From NCBI RefSeq assembly GCF_000455125.1, contig NZ_AUWR01000002.1, forward strand, positions 56,121 through 120,120: 64,000 nt of DNA. The letters run 5' to 3'. Shown here piece after piece: positions 44,652 through 53,333 of this stretch (position 1 is the stretch's first letter; each line of letters opens with the position of its first letter). A program made the position numbers and the translations under genes. The notes beneath the pieces were generated by a model. It ran no database searches. It was not told where the DNA came from and worked only from the letters and a program-made list of their open reading frames with translations. The DNA is from Mycobacterium sp. UM_WGJ. Lineage in GTDB: Bacteria > Actinomycetota > Actinomycetes > Mycobacteriales > Mycobacteriaceae.

Positions 44652-44769
44652 GCAGACCCCTTCGCCGCCGTTACTGGAAATCTAGTAGTTGAGAATCTAG
44701 GACAAGTTATCGTTCCGCTCGGAAACCGCTGCCCCTCGGGCATCGGAGAAGGCCCCCGAGGAGGTACTT

Positions 44770-47037
44770 GTGGCCGCACCGACGGCGACAGAGGTAGTCG
44801 AGCGACACGACGGACCGGTGACCTATGTGCACACCGACCCCGAGCTGCCCGCAGTGGCGGTCATCGATCGCTCGCCGATCTCCGCACGGCACAAGGTCGT
44901 GTTCGGTGCGCTTGCGGTCGCGGGGGCGGTGGCGTGGGCGTCGATCGCGTTCGCCCGCGGCGAGTCGGTGAACGCGGTGTGGTTCGTGATCGCCGCGGTC
45001 TGCACCTACACCATCGGATTTCGTTTCTACGCAAGGTTTATCGAGCGCAAGATCGTGCGCCCCCGCGATGACCACGCCACGCCGGCGGAGATCTTCGAGG
45101 ACGGTACCGACTATCTGCCGACCGATCGGCGGGTGCTGTTCGGCCACCACTTCGCGGCGATCGCCGGCGCAGGTCCGCTGGTCGGCCCGGTGCTGGCCAC
45201 TCAGATGGGCTACCTGCCGGGGACCATCTGGATCATCATCGGCGCGGTGGTGGCCGGTTGTGTACAGGACTACCTGGTGTTGTGGTGCTCGGTGCGCCGA
45301 CGGGGCCGCTCCTTGGGACAGATGGCCCGCGAGGAACTGGGCGTCGTCGGCGGTGCGGCCGCGATCATCGGCGTGCTGGTCATCATGGTGATCCTGATCG
45401 CGGTGCTTGCGCTGATCGTGGTGCGGGCGTTGGCGGTCAGTCCCTGGGGCGTGTTCTCCATCGCGATGACCATTCCGATCGCCCTGTTCATGGGGTTCTA
45501 CCTGCGATTCTTGCGGCCGGGCCGGGTGTCCGAGGTGTCCCTGATCGGCATCGTGGCTCTGCTGGGCGCCGTCGCATCGGGCAAGTGGGTCGCCGAAACC
45601 TCTTGGGGTGTCGCATGGTTCACGCTGTCCCCGGTGACGTTGTCCTGGTGCATCATCGGCTACGGCTTCGCCGCCTCGGTGCTGCCGGTGTGGCTGCTGC
45701 TGGCACCGCGTGACTACCTGTCCACGTTCATGAAGGTCGGCACCATCATCCTGCTGGCCGTCGGCATCCTGATCGCCCGGCCGCTGATGGCGGCGCCTGC
45801 CGTCTCGGAGTTCGCCCGCACCGGCGAAGGACCGGTGTTCGCGGGGTCGCTGTTCCCGTTCCTGTTCATCACGATCGCCTGCGGCGCGCTGTCGGGATTC
45901 CATTCGCTGATCGCCTCCGGTACCACCCCGAAACTGCTCGAAAAAGAGAGCCAGATGCGCCTGATCGGCTACGGGGGGATGCTCACCGAGTCTTTCGTGG
46001 CGGTGATGGCGCTGATCACCGCGTCGATTCTGGACCAGCACCTGTTCTTCACCCTCAACGCCCCGGTCGCCGCGACCGGCGGTACCGCCGAGAGCGCCGC
46101 CGCTTACGTCAACGGGCTCGGGCTCGGCGGGCCCCCGGCGACCGCCGACCAGATCACCGAGGCCGCCACGTCGGTCGGCGAACAGTCGATCGTGTCGCGT
46201 ACCGGCGGGGCCCCCACCCTGGCGCTGGGCATGGCCGATGTGTTGGGGCGGGTGTTCGGCGGACCGGGCCTGAAGGCCTTCTGGTACCACTTCGCGATCA
46301 TGTTCGAGGCGCTGTTCATCCTGACCACCGTGGACGCCGGCACCCGGGTGGCCCGATTCATGCTCGGCGACGCGTTGAGCAACCTGGGCGGACCGCTGCG
46401 CCGGCTGTCCAACCCGAGTTGGCGGATCGGGGCGTGGGTTTGCAGTCTGGCCGTGGTCGCCGGGTGGGGTTCGATCCTGTTGATGGGCGTCACCGATCCG
46501 CTCGGCGGAATCAACACCCTTTTCCCGCTGTTCGGTATCGCCAACCAGTTGCTGGCCGCGATCGCGCTGACCGTGGTGACGGTGATCGTGATCAAGAAGG
46601 GACAGGGGAAATCAGGCCTGAAATGGGCGCTGATTCCGGGCATTCCGCTGCTGTGGGATCTGGCCGTCACCATGACGGCCTCGTGGCAGAAGATCTTCTC
46701 GGGCGATCCTCGGGTGGGCTACTGGACGCAGCACTTCGCCTATCGGGCCGCCGAACGGGCCGGCGAGACGTCGTTCGGATCTGCGGCCAACGCGGCGCAG
46801 CTGCACGATGTCGTCCGCAACACTTTCATCCAGGGCACCTTGTCGATCGTGTTCGCCTCGGTGGTGGCGGTGGTGGTGGTGGCCGGAATCATGGTGTCGA
46901 TTCGGGCCGTTCGCGGAACAGCGTCGACCTCCGAGCCGCCACCGGTGCCGTCGAAGCGATTCGCGCCTGCCGGGCTGACCCCCACGGCGGCCGAACGAAA
47001 GGTGCAGGCGCAATGGGACGCCCGCTGCACGGGTTAG
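44770..47037 (+). CDS. cstA: Carbon starvation protein A, peptide/pyruvate transporter
   Basis: A 755-aa integral membrane transporter of the CstA family, with about 16 to 18 hydrophobic segments. Signatures are RPRDDHATPAEIFEDGTDYLPTDR, LFGHHFAAIAGAGPLVGPVLA and CGALSGFHSLIASGTTPKLL. It imports peptides or pyruvate on carbon limitation. The N-terminal 30 residues carry an extra hydrophilic segment. GTG 44770 has GAGGAGG upstream. Orthologue of Rv3063 by position. It overlaps a small YbdD/YjiX-type gene, the usual CstA partner. Confidence 0.95.
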   Translation: MAAPTATEVVERHDGPVTYVHTDPELPAVAVIDRSPISARHKVVFGALAVAGAVAWASIAFARGESVNAVWFVIAAVCTYTIGFRFYARFIERKIVRPRDDHATPAEIFEDGTDYLPTDRRVLFGHHFAAIAGAGPLVGPVLATQMGYLPGTIWIIIGAVVAGCVQDYLVLWCSVRRRGRSLGQMAREELGVVGGAAAIIGVLVIMVILIAVLALIVVRALAVSPWGVFSIAMTIPIALFMGFYLRFLRPGRVSEVSLIGIVALLGAVASGKWVAETSWGVAWFTLSPVTLSWCIIGYGFAASVLPVWLLLAPRDYLSTFMKVGTIILLAVGILIARPLMAAPAVSEFARTGEGPVFAGSLFPFLFITIACGALSGFHSLIASGTTPKLLEKESQMRLIGYGGMLTESFVAVMALITASILDQHLFFTLNAPVAATGGTAESAAAYVNGLGLGGPPATADQITEAATSVGEQSIVSRTGGAPTLALGMADVLGRVFGGPGLKAFWYHFAIMFEALFILTTVDAGTRVARFMLGDALSNLGGPLRRLSNPSWRIGAWVCSLAVVAGWGSILLMGVTDPLGGINTLFPLFGIANQLLAAIALTVVTVIVIKKGQGKSGLKWALIPGIPLLWDLAVTMTASWQKIFSGDPRVGYWTQHFAYRAAERAGETSFGSAANAAQLHDVVRNTFIQGTLSIVFASVVAVVVVAGIMVSIRAVRGTASTSEPPPVPSKRFAPAGLTPTAAERKVQAQWDARCTG

Positions 47038-47207
47038 CGCGCGCCGCTCGCCACATCGGCTGGTACTGGGCATCACTGTTGGGCGACAACCACTACCACC
47101 GCTACCTGGAGTACCGCCGCCGCGCTCATCCCGGCGAACCGGTGCTCTCCGAGCGCGACTACTGGCGGCACCGTCACGACGGCGATCCGGGGGCGCGCTG
47201 CTGTTGA
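47013..47207 (+). CDS. YbdD/YjiX (DUF466) family small protein
   Basis: A 64-aa protein: ARHIGWYWASLLGDNHYHRYLEYRRRAHPGEPVLSERDYWRHRHD. The pattern GDxxYxxYLEHxRxxHPxxPxxSxxxYxRxR is that of the DUF466 family encoded after cstA/btsT in many bacteria, where it supports transporter function. ATG 47013 overlaps the last 25 nt of cstA in another frame, so translation is probably coupled. It is shorter than common ORF-calling cutoffs and easily missed. Confidence 0.8.
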   Translation: MGRPLHGLARAARHIGWYWASLLGDNHYHRYLEYRRRAHPGEPVLSERDYWRHRHDGDPGARCC

Positions 47208-47336
47208 CAGCGGCGCCGGGCCGTGTCCAAACCTTAATGAAGCCTTGACCGACTCGTGGGCATGTACGAGCGGCTTATCGACGCGAATCTCCCTACCATC
47301 AACGGCAACAGCCCAAGGTAGGAAGATCGGGAAGGT

Positions 47337-48143
47337 ATGCCGACGATGTGGACATCGGTGCGCTCAGCAATGGTGGTGATCGGGGTCGCGGTCACAACGC
47401 TCGTGACGCCGCCCGGAACAAGTTCGGCCGCGGCCAGCCAGCCGCCCGGCGCGGGGATCGCATCGATCCAGCCGGCGTCGGGTGCTGTCGTCGGCGTGGC
47501 GCACCCGGTCGTGGTGACCTTCTCCGCACCGGTGATCGACCGCCGGGCCGCCGAGCGCACCATCGCGGTGCGGTCCAACCCGCCGATGACCGGAACGTTC
47601 GACTGGGTCGACGACACCGAAGTGCAGTGGGTCCCCGACCACTACTGGCCGGCACACAGTGCGGTGGCACTGTCGGTGGGCAAGCTCTCTGTCGATTTCA
47701 GCACGGGCGCAAAGGTTGTCGGCGTCGCCAGCATCTCCGCGCACACCTTTACCGTGACGGTTGACGGCGACGAGGCCGGCCCGTTGCCCACGCCGCACCA
47801 CCGCCCGCACTGGGGCGAAGACGGCGTCATGCCCGCCACCATGGGCAAGACCGAATACGAGACGCCGACGGGCAACTACACCGTGCTGGGTAAGGACCGC
47901 AAGGTCCTGATGGACTCCAGCAGCGTGGGGATCCCGATCGACTCCGCAGAGGGCTACCGCTTCGAGGTCGAACAGGCGGTACGCATCACCCGACGCGGGC
48001 TCTACATCCACGCCGCACCCTGGGCGCTGCGCTCCCTGGGCCTGGAGAACGTCAGCCACGGCTGTGTCGGCCTGAGCCCCACCGATGCGGAGTGGTACTT
48101 CGACCGGGTCAACATCGGCGACCCGGTGATCATCAAGGAGTGA
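47337..48143 (+). CDS. L,D-transpeptidase with Ig-like domain
   Basis: A 268-aa exported peptidoglycan enzyme. A signal peptide (VRSAMVVIGVAVTTLVTPPGTSSA) precedes one bacterial Ig-like domain (IASIQPASGAVVGVAHPVVVTFSAPV) and a YkuD catalytic domain whose active site is SHGCVGLS with Cys243, preceded by the histidine in IHAAPW. It would form 3-3 cross-links or attach proteins to peptidoglycan. Only one Ig-like domain is present, fewer than in LdtMt2. It starts at ATG 47337 with GGGAAGG upstream. Confidence 0.9.
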   Translation: MPTMWTSVRSAMVVIGVAVTTLVTPPGTSSAAASQPPGAGIASIQPASGAVVGVAHPVVVTFSAPVIDRRAAERTIAVRSNPPMTGTFDWVDDTEVQWVPDHYWPAHSAVALSVGKLSVDFSTGAKVVGVASISAHTFTVTVDGDEAGPLPTPHHRPHWGEDGVMPATMGKTEYETPTGNYTVLGKDRKVLMDSSSVGIPIDSAEGYRFEVEQAVRITRRGLYIHAAPWALRSLGLENVSHGCVGLSPTDAEWYFDRVNIGDPVIIKE

Positions 48144-48150
48144 CGCGGGC

Positions 48151-48179
48151 CGCTGGGCGTCCGCTAGGACGTCCCAGCG
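48151..48179. terminator. Hairpin between convergent Ldt and P450 genes
   Basis: CGCTGGGCGTCC (48151-48162) pairs with GGACGTCCCAGCG (48167-48179) apart from one bulged base, with a GCTA loop. It overlaps the stop codon of the minus-strand P450 gene. Confidence 0.5.
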
Positions 48180-49420
48180 CTGCCGAATTCCACTGGCATG
48201 GCGTCGATACCGTTGATCCAGGGCAGCACCGACCGTGACGGGCGATCCAGCTGGTGGATGTCGGGAATGATGTCTGCCAGCGCACCGAAGATCAGGTTGA
48301 TCTGCATCCGGGCGAGATTGGCCCCTATGCAGTAGTGCGCTCCCGGGGCACCGAAACCCAAGTGCGGGTTGGGGCTTCGCCGGATGTCGAACCTGAACGG
48401 GTCGTCGAATACCTCGTCGTCGTAGTTGGCCGAGCCGTAGAACATGCCGACCCGCTGGCCTTTGCGGATCTGCACTCCGCCGAGTTCGACGTCGCGTAAC
48501 GCCGTGCGCTGGAAGGAGATGATCGGCGTCGCCCAGCGCACCACTTCTTCGGCCATGGTGGTGGGGCGTTCCTCGACGAACAACCGCCACTGATCGGGGT
48601 GGTCGAAAAACGCCAGCATCCCCTGCGAGGTGGCATTGCGGGTGGTCTCGTTGCCGGCCACCATCAACATCATCACGTAGTAGCCGAATTCCAGCGCAGT
48701 CAGCTCCTCACCGTCGATGGTCGCGGTCACCAGGGCCGTCGCGATGTCGTCGCGCGGGTGCGCCTTGCGGTCTTCGGCCATCTGATAGGCATAGCCCAAC
48801 AGTTCGGCGGAGGCTTGGATTCCGTCGGCTCCGGCTTCCGGTTCACCGTTGCCCCCGCCCACCAGCCGGTTGCTCCAGTCGAAGACCTGCTGGCGCTCGT
48901 CTGCGGGGACACCGATCAACTCGCAGATGGTCGCCAACGGCAGCTGCGAGGCCACCTCGGTGACGAAGTCACCGGTGTTGTGCTCGGCGGCGGCGGTGAC
49001 GATCTCTCTGGCTTGGCGGTCAAGCGAATCTCGCATGCCGGCCACCACTCGGGGCGTGAAACCCCGGGAGACGATCCGGCGCAGCTTGGCGTGCTTGGGC
49101 CCGTCGAGAAACAGCATGATGTTGTCGCGGCTGGCGTCGTGGAGTTCTTGATTGTTGGTGGTGTTCGTCCGGATAAGCGAGGTGTTCTCGTGCGAGGAGA
49201 ACACCTCGTCCTGCAACGAGACCGCCCGTACGTCGGCGTGCTTGGTCACGACCCAGTAGCCCTCATCCGGGTAGCCGGACGCGCCGAAGGGTTGTGCGTT
49301 CCACCAGATCGGCCGTGTTTTGCGCAGCAGGGCGAATTCCTCGTGCGGGATCCGCTCGCCGATGAGGGCGGGGTCGGTGAAGTCGAACCCCTCCGGCAGC
49401 AGGTGCTGTGTCTCGGTCAT
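48164..49420 (-). CDS. Cytochrome P450 (CYP125/CYP142-like clan)
   Basis: A 418-aa P450. The I-helix motif is MVAGNETTRNATSQGMLAF, the K-helix ExxR sits in EEVVRWATP, and the heme loop GFGAPGAHYCIGANLAR gives ligand Cys364. The NETTRN sequence and HYCIGANLAR are typical of the mycobacterial CYP125/142/124 group, which hydroxylates sterol or branched-lipid side chains, but exact family cannot be fixed by eye. ATG 49420 overlaps the stop of the upstream MBL-fold gene (ATGA), so the two are translationally coupled. Part of the GntR-centred island. Confidence 0.9.
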   Translation of the reverse strand: MTETQHLLPEGFDFTDPALIGERIPHEEFALLRKTRPIWWNAQPFGASGYPDEGYWVVTKHADVRAVSLQDEVFSSHENTSLIRTNTTNNQELHDASRDNIMLFLDGPKHAKLRRIVSRGFTPRVVAGMRDSLDRQAREIVTAAAEHNTGDFVTEVASQLPLATICELIGVPADERQQVFDWSNRLVGGGNGEPEAGADGIQASAELLGYAYQMAEDRKAHPRDDIATALVTATIDGEELTALEFGYYVMMLMVAGNETTRNATSQGMLAFFDHPDQWRLFVEERPTTMAEEVVRWATPIISFQRTALRDVELGGVQIRKGQRVGMFYGSANYDDEVFDDPFRFDIRRSPNPHLGFGAPGAHYCIGANLARMQINLIFGALADIIPDIHQLDRPSRSVLPWINGIDAMPVEFGSAGTS

Positions 49421-50262
49421 CGTGCTCCCTCTCGCTCTACCAGCGGTTGCCACGCCAAACGCTCCCCGGTGCTGTTGATGTAGCCGCCCGACGGGGCAGC
49501 GAAATGCGATCCGAGCAGCAGCGCCCGCTCGTCGGCGACGCGGCGCAGCAGGTCCAGCCGGCTGGCGCGTGCGGCACTCGGGTCGGCGTCGGGCCGGGCA
49601 CCGATCTCGGGGTCGCCGATCTGGACCGGATGGTGCACGACGTCGCCGCTGATGTAGGCCACCGCTCCGGCGGATTCGATGCGCACCGACACGTGACCAG
49701 GGGTGTGGCCCGCGGTGGCGACGAGCCGGACCGTCTCGGTCAGCTGATGATCCGGCCCGACCAGCCGAAGCTTGCCGTGCTGCGCCAGCGGCGCAACGCA
49801 TTCCGGCGCCACCCGGTCCTCACCGGTGCATGCGCTCCAGTGCGCGTGCTCGGCCGCGGTCACCAGGTAGTCGGCACCGGCGAATCTCGGCACCCACTGC
49901 CCACCCTGCTCCACGGTGTTGCCACCGGCGTGGTCGCGGTGCAGATGCGTGCACACCACCGCGGTGATGTCGCCGGGAGCGAATCCGGTAGCCGCCAGCG
50001 AGTCCTCGAAGAGGTCCGCAATGTTGCGGGTCCGCAGGAAGCTTTCGGCGAAGCAGGTGTCGACCAGCACGCACGATGACTCAGCCGCGATCAGATAGGA
50101 CTGGATCGCCATCAAGATGTTGCCCGCGGCGTCGCAGTAGTCCGCCAGCGAACCTTCTAGGAAACGCTCGGATGCCGCCGTGAACAACACGGAAGGTGGG
50201 ATCGGTATGACCGCCTGCAGGACCGCATGGATGTCAACGTCGCCGACAGTCCAGTGCTGCAC
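49417..50262 (-). CDS. Metallo-beta-lactamase-fold hydrolase
   Basis: A 281-aa MBL-fold enzyme. Metal motif THLHRDHAGGN (HxHxDH), then AAEHAHW, TAGHTPGHVSVRI with a metal histidine and SGDVVHHP with the bridging aspartate are all present, so it should be active. The layout resembles quorum-quenching lactonases and other ester or lactone hydrolases. GTG 50262 follows AAGGGGA at proper spacing; the long upstream frame is antisense to the GntR gene. Overlaps the P450 gene by 4 nt. A lactonase role next to a P450 and aldolase would suit degradation of a ring compound. Confidence 0.85.
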   Translation of the reverse strand: MQHWTVGDVDIHAVLQAVIPIPPSVLFTAASERFLEGSLADYCDAAGNILMAIQSYLIAAESSCVLVDTCFAESFLRTRNIADLFEDSLAATGFAPGDITAVVCTHLHRDHAGGNTVEQGGQWVPRFAGADYLVTAAEHAHWSACTGEDRVAPECVAPLAQHGKLRLVGPDHQLTETVRLVATAGHTPGHVSVRIESAGAVAYISGDVVHHPVQIGDPEIGARPDADPSAARASRLDLLRRVADERALLLGSHFAAPSGGYINSTGERLAWQPLVEREGAR

Positions 50263-50364
50263 GCCATGGTCCCCTTCTCGCAGCGCGATCGTATGCCACG
50301 AATCATTTGGAAGTGAGCGATTCGAGCAAGCCGGGACAGGGGCTTGGTCTGGCACACTCGACGC

Positions 50365-51153
50365 GTGGCAGCTCCCACCGTTCGCTTCCGGCGGCTCGCC
50401 GAACAGGTCGCCGACGAGCTTCGCCGGCGCATCCTGGCCGGCGAGCTGACCGACGATCACGTACTCCCCAAAGAGGACGAACTCCTGGTCGAGTTCGCCA
50501 TCAGCAAGCCGTCTCTGCGCGAGGCCATGCGCATCCTCGAAGCCGAGGGACTGCTCACCGTGCGCCGCGGCAAACGGGGCGGCGCGGTGATCCATCGACC
50601 CACTCCAGCAAATGTCGCCTACACCATGGGCCTGGTATTGGGATCGCAACAGGTCACTCTCGCCGACGTCGGGACCGCGCTCCTCCAGGTCGAACCGGCC
50701 TGCGCGGCACTGTGCGCGGGGCGGCCGGACCGCAAGAGCACGGTGGTGCCCATTCTGCGCCGGTTGCACGAGGAATCGGTGGCCGCGGTCGACGACCTGC
50801 AGAAGGCCACCTCTGCCAGCCGCCGCTACCACGAAGCCCTGGTCACCCACTGCGGCAATGCCACCATGCTCGTCATGGCGGGCGCGCTCGAAGCCCTGTG
50901 GTCGGCTCACGAGCAAAGCTGGTCCAGCCAGGTCACCGACCATTCAACGGTGCCCGTTCCCGAGCGGCGCGCCGTCTTGGAGGACCACCGTCAGGTGATC
51001 GACGCCATCGATGTCGGCGATGCCCAGCGCGCCCGAGACCTCGCCGCAGCACACCTGCTGCACGCCCAGCACTACCCCGGTCGCTCCGGGATCGTCGATC
51101 CCGCCATGGTCCGGCCCCGGGGGCTTCCCAGCGCCGGGGACCCGCAGTTCTGA
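50365..51153 (+). CDS. GntR/FadR-family regulator of the 48-54 kb island
   Basis: A 262-aa regulator: GntR winged helix at residues about 8-75 (RLAEQVADELRRRILAGELTDDHVLPKEDELLVEFAISKPSLREAMRILEAEG is the region; key LPKEDEL and SLREAMR), then an FCD domain with metal-type residues in YHEALVTHCGN and DHRQVIDAI. GTG 50365 is preferred over TTG 50344 because the winged helix starts directly after it. It stands between two divergent transcription units (MBL-P450, minus; aldolase-amidohydrolase-dehydrogenase, plus) and probably controls both. Confidence 0.88.
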   Translation: MAAPTVRFRRLAEQVADELRRRILAGELTDDHVLPKEDELLVEFAISKPSLREAMRILEAEGLLTVRRGKRGGAVIHRPTPANVAYTMGLVLGSQQVTLADVGTALLQVEPACAALCAGRPDRKSTVVPILRRLHEESVAAVDDLQKATSASRRYHEALVTHCGNATMLVMAGALEALWSAHEQSWSSQVTDHSTVPVPERRAVLEDHRQVIDAIDVGDAQRARDLAAAHLLHAQHYPGRSGIVDPAMVRPRGLPSAGDPQF

Positions 51154-51170
51154 GGAACTTACCGACTCCG

Positions 51171-51198
51171 TTGACGGGGCCCCTTATTTCCATATGAT
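51171..51198 (+). promoter_or_regulatory. Promoter of the aldolase operon
   Basis: TTGACG (51171-51176), 16-bp spacer and TATGAT (51193-51198) are close to the consensus. The ATG at 51205 begins 6 nt after the -10, predicting a leaderless message. The stretch is also notably AT-rich compared with its surroundings. Confidence 0.6.
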
Positions 51199-51204
51199 TT
51201 GTCC

Positions 51205-51990
51205 ATGACGGAGTCCGTCGACCTCGAGTGCGCCCGTCCCGGCGGCTCGGCGGTCTGGTCGCCGTCGGTGGTTCCGCCGATCGGCGTCGAGCTGAGCAAC
51301 ACCCAGGCGCTGGCCATCGCGTTTCGCCATCTCGCCGATATCGGCTTCGCCGAGAACCTGGCCGGCCACATCACCTGGCAGCCCCCTGGCCAGACCGACA
51401 TGCTGGTCAATCCGTGGGGCCTGTGGTGGGCCGAACTCACCGCCTCCGACATCTGCACCGTCGATGAGAACGGCGGAATCCTCACGGGCCGCTGGGATGT
51501 CACGCCCGCCATTCATATCCACACCGAACTGCACCGCTCCCGCCCCGACGCACGTGTGGTGGTCCACAACCACCCCTACTACGTGAGCCTGTTGGCGTCG
51601 CTGCAGACGCTGCCCGACCTGGTCCACCAGACCGGCTCGCTATTCCTCGATGACCTGTGCTTCGTCGAGGACTACGACGGCGAGGTGGACACCGTTTCGC
51701 GGGCCCGGGATCTGGCCGAGCGCATCGGCAACGCGAACCTGGCGATCCTGGCTTCGCACGGAGTGATCGCCACCGGACGGACCCTGGCAGAGGCGGTCTA
51801 CCGGTCGGCCACCATCGAGCGGGTGTGCAAGCTGGCCTATCACGTCATGTTGACCGGCCGGACGCCCACGCCGATGAAGCGATCCGACATGGCCGGGATG
51901 CAGGCGTCGTTGATCGAACGCGCCGCCGACGTGTACTGGGCCGGCGCGGCCCGCATGACCATCAAGGCCGACCGGCATGTGCTCGACTGA
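51205..51990 (+). CDS. Class II aldolase/adducin family protein
   Basis: A 261-aa zinc-dependent aldolase/decarboxylase-fold protein. The family core is visible: NLAGHITWQPPG, VNPWGLWWAELTASDI, metal histidines in VVVHNHPYYVS and the later ILASHGVIATGRTLAEAVYR. Members cleave or decarboxylate hydroxy acids or act on ring-cleavage products. ATG 51205 has a near-consensus promoter immediately upstream and no ribosome binding site, so it is probably leaderless. First gene of a three-gene unit. Confidence 0.87.
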   Translation: MTESVDLECARPGGSAVWSPSVVPPIGVELSNTQALAIAFRHLADIGFAENLAGHITWQPPGQTDMLVNPWGLWWAELTASDICTVDENGGILTGRWDVTPAIHIHTELHRSRPDARVVVHNHPYYVSLLASLQTLPDLVHQTGSLFLDDLCFVEDYDGEVDTVSRARDLAERIGNANLAILASHGVIATGRTLAEAVYRSATIERVCKLAYHVMLTGRTPTPMKRSDMAGMQASLIERAADVYWAGAARMTIKADRHVLD

Positions 51991-52062
51991 GCCCCCACGG
52001 CGACCCGCTTCGCCCGACTCCACCGCGCTTGCGATCGCCTGGCCCGAAAACGAGGTTCATGG

Positions 52063-53331
52063 GTGAAATCGATCGACGAGCTCAGCTCTGACCTGAGCTT
52101 CACCACCGCCAAGGCCGGGGCGGAACGCACCGTGACCTTCCTGCCCGAACCGCCACGCGCACAACGGCGCTACACGGTGATCTCAGTGGACGACCACATC
52201 GTCGAACCGCCGGACACCTTCCTCGGCCGAGTGCCGCGCAAGCTGGCAGACCGGGCGCCGCGGGTGGTCGAGACCGACACCGGCGGCCAGACCTGGATGT
52301 ATGACGGCCAATCGCTGCCCAACGTCGGGTTCAACGCCGTCGTGGGGCGTCCGGTGTCGGAGTACGGCTTCGAGCCGGCCAGATTCGACGAGATGCGCCG
52401 CGGCGCCTGGGATATTCACGCACGCATCAAGGACATGGACCTCAACGGCGTCTACGCCTCACTGAACTTTCCCTCCTTCCTACCCGGGTTCGCCGGCCAG
52501 CGCCTGCAGTTGACCACCGGCGACCGGGACCTGGCGCTGGCCTCGGTGCGGGCATGGAACGACTGGCACCATGAGGTGTGGGCCGGCTCCTACCCCGCCC
52601 GCATCATCGGCTGTCAGCTGCCCTGGCTGCTGGATCCCGAGGTCGGCGCTGCCATGATCTACGAGAACGCCGAACGAGGCTTTCGCGCCGTCACCTTCAG
52701 CGAGAATCCGGCCATGTTGGGGCTGCCGACCATTCACTCCGGGCATTGGGATCCGATGATCGCCGCCTGCGCGGAAACCGGCACCGTGATCAATCTGCAC
52801 ATCGGTTCGTCGGGTACCTCGCCGTCGACCACCGATGACGCGCCGCCCGACGTGGCGGGCGTCCTGTTCTTCGCCTACGCCATCTCCGCGGCGGTCGACT
52901 GGCTGTACTCCGGGTTGCCCAGCCGCTTCCCCGAATTGAAGATCTGTCTGTCCGAGGGCGGGATCGGCTGGGTCGCAGGGTTGTTGGACCGTCTCGACCA
53001 CATGCTGAGCTACCACGACATGTACGGAACGTGGAAGGCGCTGGGCGAGAAGCTCTCCCCCGCCGAGGTGCTGCAGCGCAACTTCTGGTTCTGCGCGGTC
53101 GAGGATCAGTCGTCGTTCTGCCAGCACGAGCGCATCGGGACCGACCACATCCTGCTGGAAGCCGACTACCCGCACTGCGACTCGACATGGCCGAACACCC
53201 AGCGGGTGATCCACGAGGAGATCGGCACCCTGCCACCCGACGTAATCCGGAAGTTGACCTGGGAGAACGCCTCTCGCCTCTATCAACATCCGGTTCCCGA
53301 GGCGGTCCAGCACAACCCGGACGCGTTCTGA
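52063..53331 (+). CDS. Amidohydrolase_2 (ACMSD-like) family protein
   Basis: A 422-aa TIM-barrel metal-dependent hydrolase/decarboxylase. The N-terminal metal motif is replaced by SVDDHIVEPP (DxH), with further ligands expected in INLHIGSSG and EADYPHCDSTWP; DxHxxEPPD openings are typical of the mycobacterial branch. Related enzymes decarboxylate aromatic or muconate acids. GTG 52063 has CGAGG upstream. It lies 72 nt after the aldolase gene and only 2 nt before the dehydrogenase gene. Confidence 0.87.
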   Translation: MKSIDELSSDLSFTTAKAGAERTVTFLPEPPRAQRRYTVISVDDHIVEPPDTFLGRVPRKLADRAPRVVETDTGGQTWMYDGQSLPNVGFNAVVGRPVSEYGFEPARFDEMRRGAWDIHARIKDMDLNGVYASLNFPSFLPGFAGQRLQLTTGDRDLALASVRAWNDWHHEVWAGSYPARIIGCQLPWLLDPEVGAAMIYENAERGFRAVTFSENPAMLGLPTIHSGHWDPMIAACAETGTVINLHIGSSGTSPSTTDDAPPDVAGVLFFAYAISAAVDWLYSGLPSRFPELKICLSEGGIGWVAGLLDRLDHMLSYHDMYGTWKALGEKLSPAEVLQRNFWFCAVEDQSSFCQHERIGTDHILLEADYPHCDSTWPNTQRVIHEEIGTLPPDVIRKLTWENASRLYQHPVPEAVQHNPDAF

Positions 53332-53333
53332 AG

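Noticed and set aside
44679-44700. Direct repeat AATCTAG spaced by 15 bp between the SDR and cstA genes
   Set aside because: Seven-base repeats with no symmetry and no match to a known regulator site; kept only as a remark in the SDR entry.
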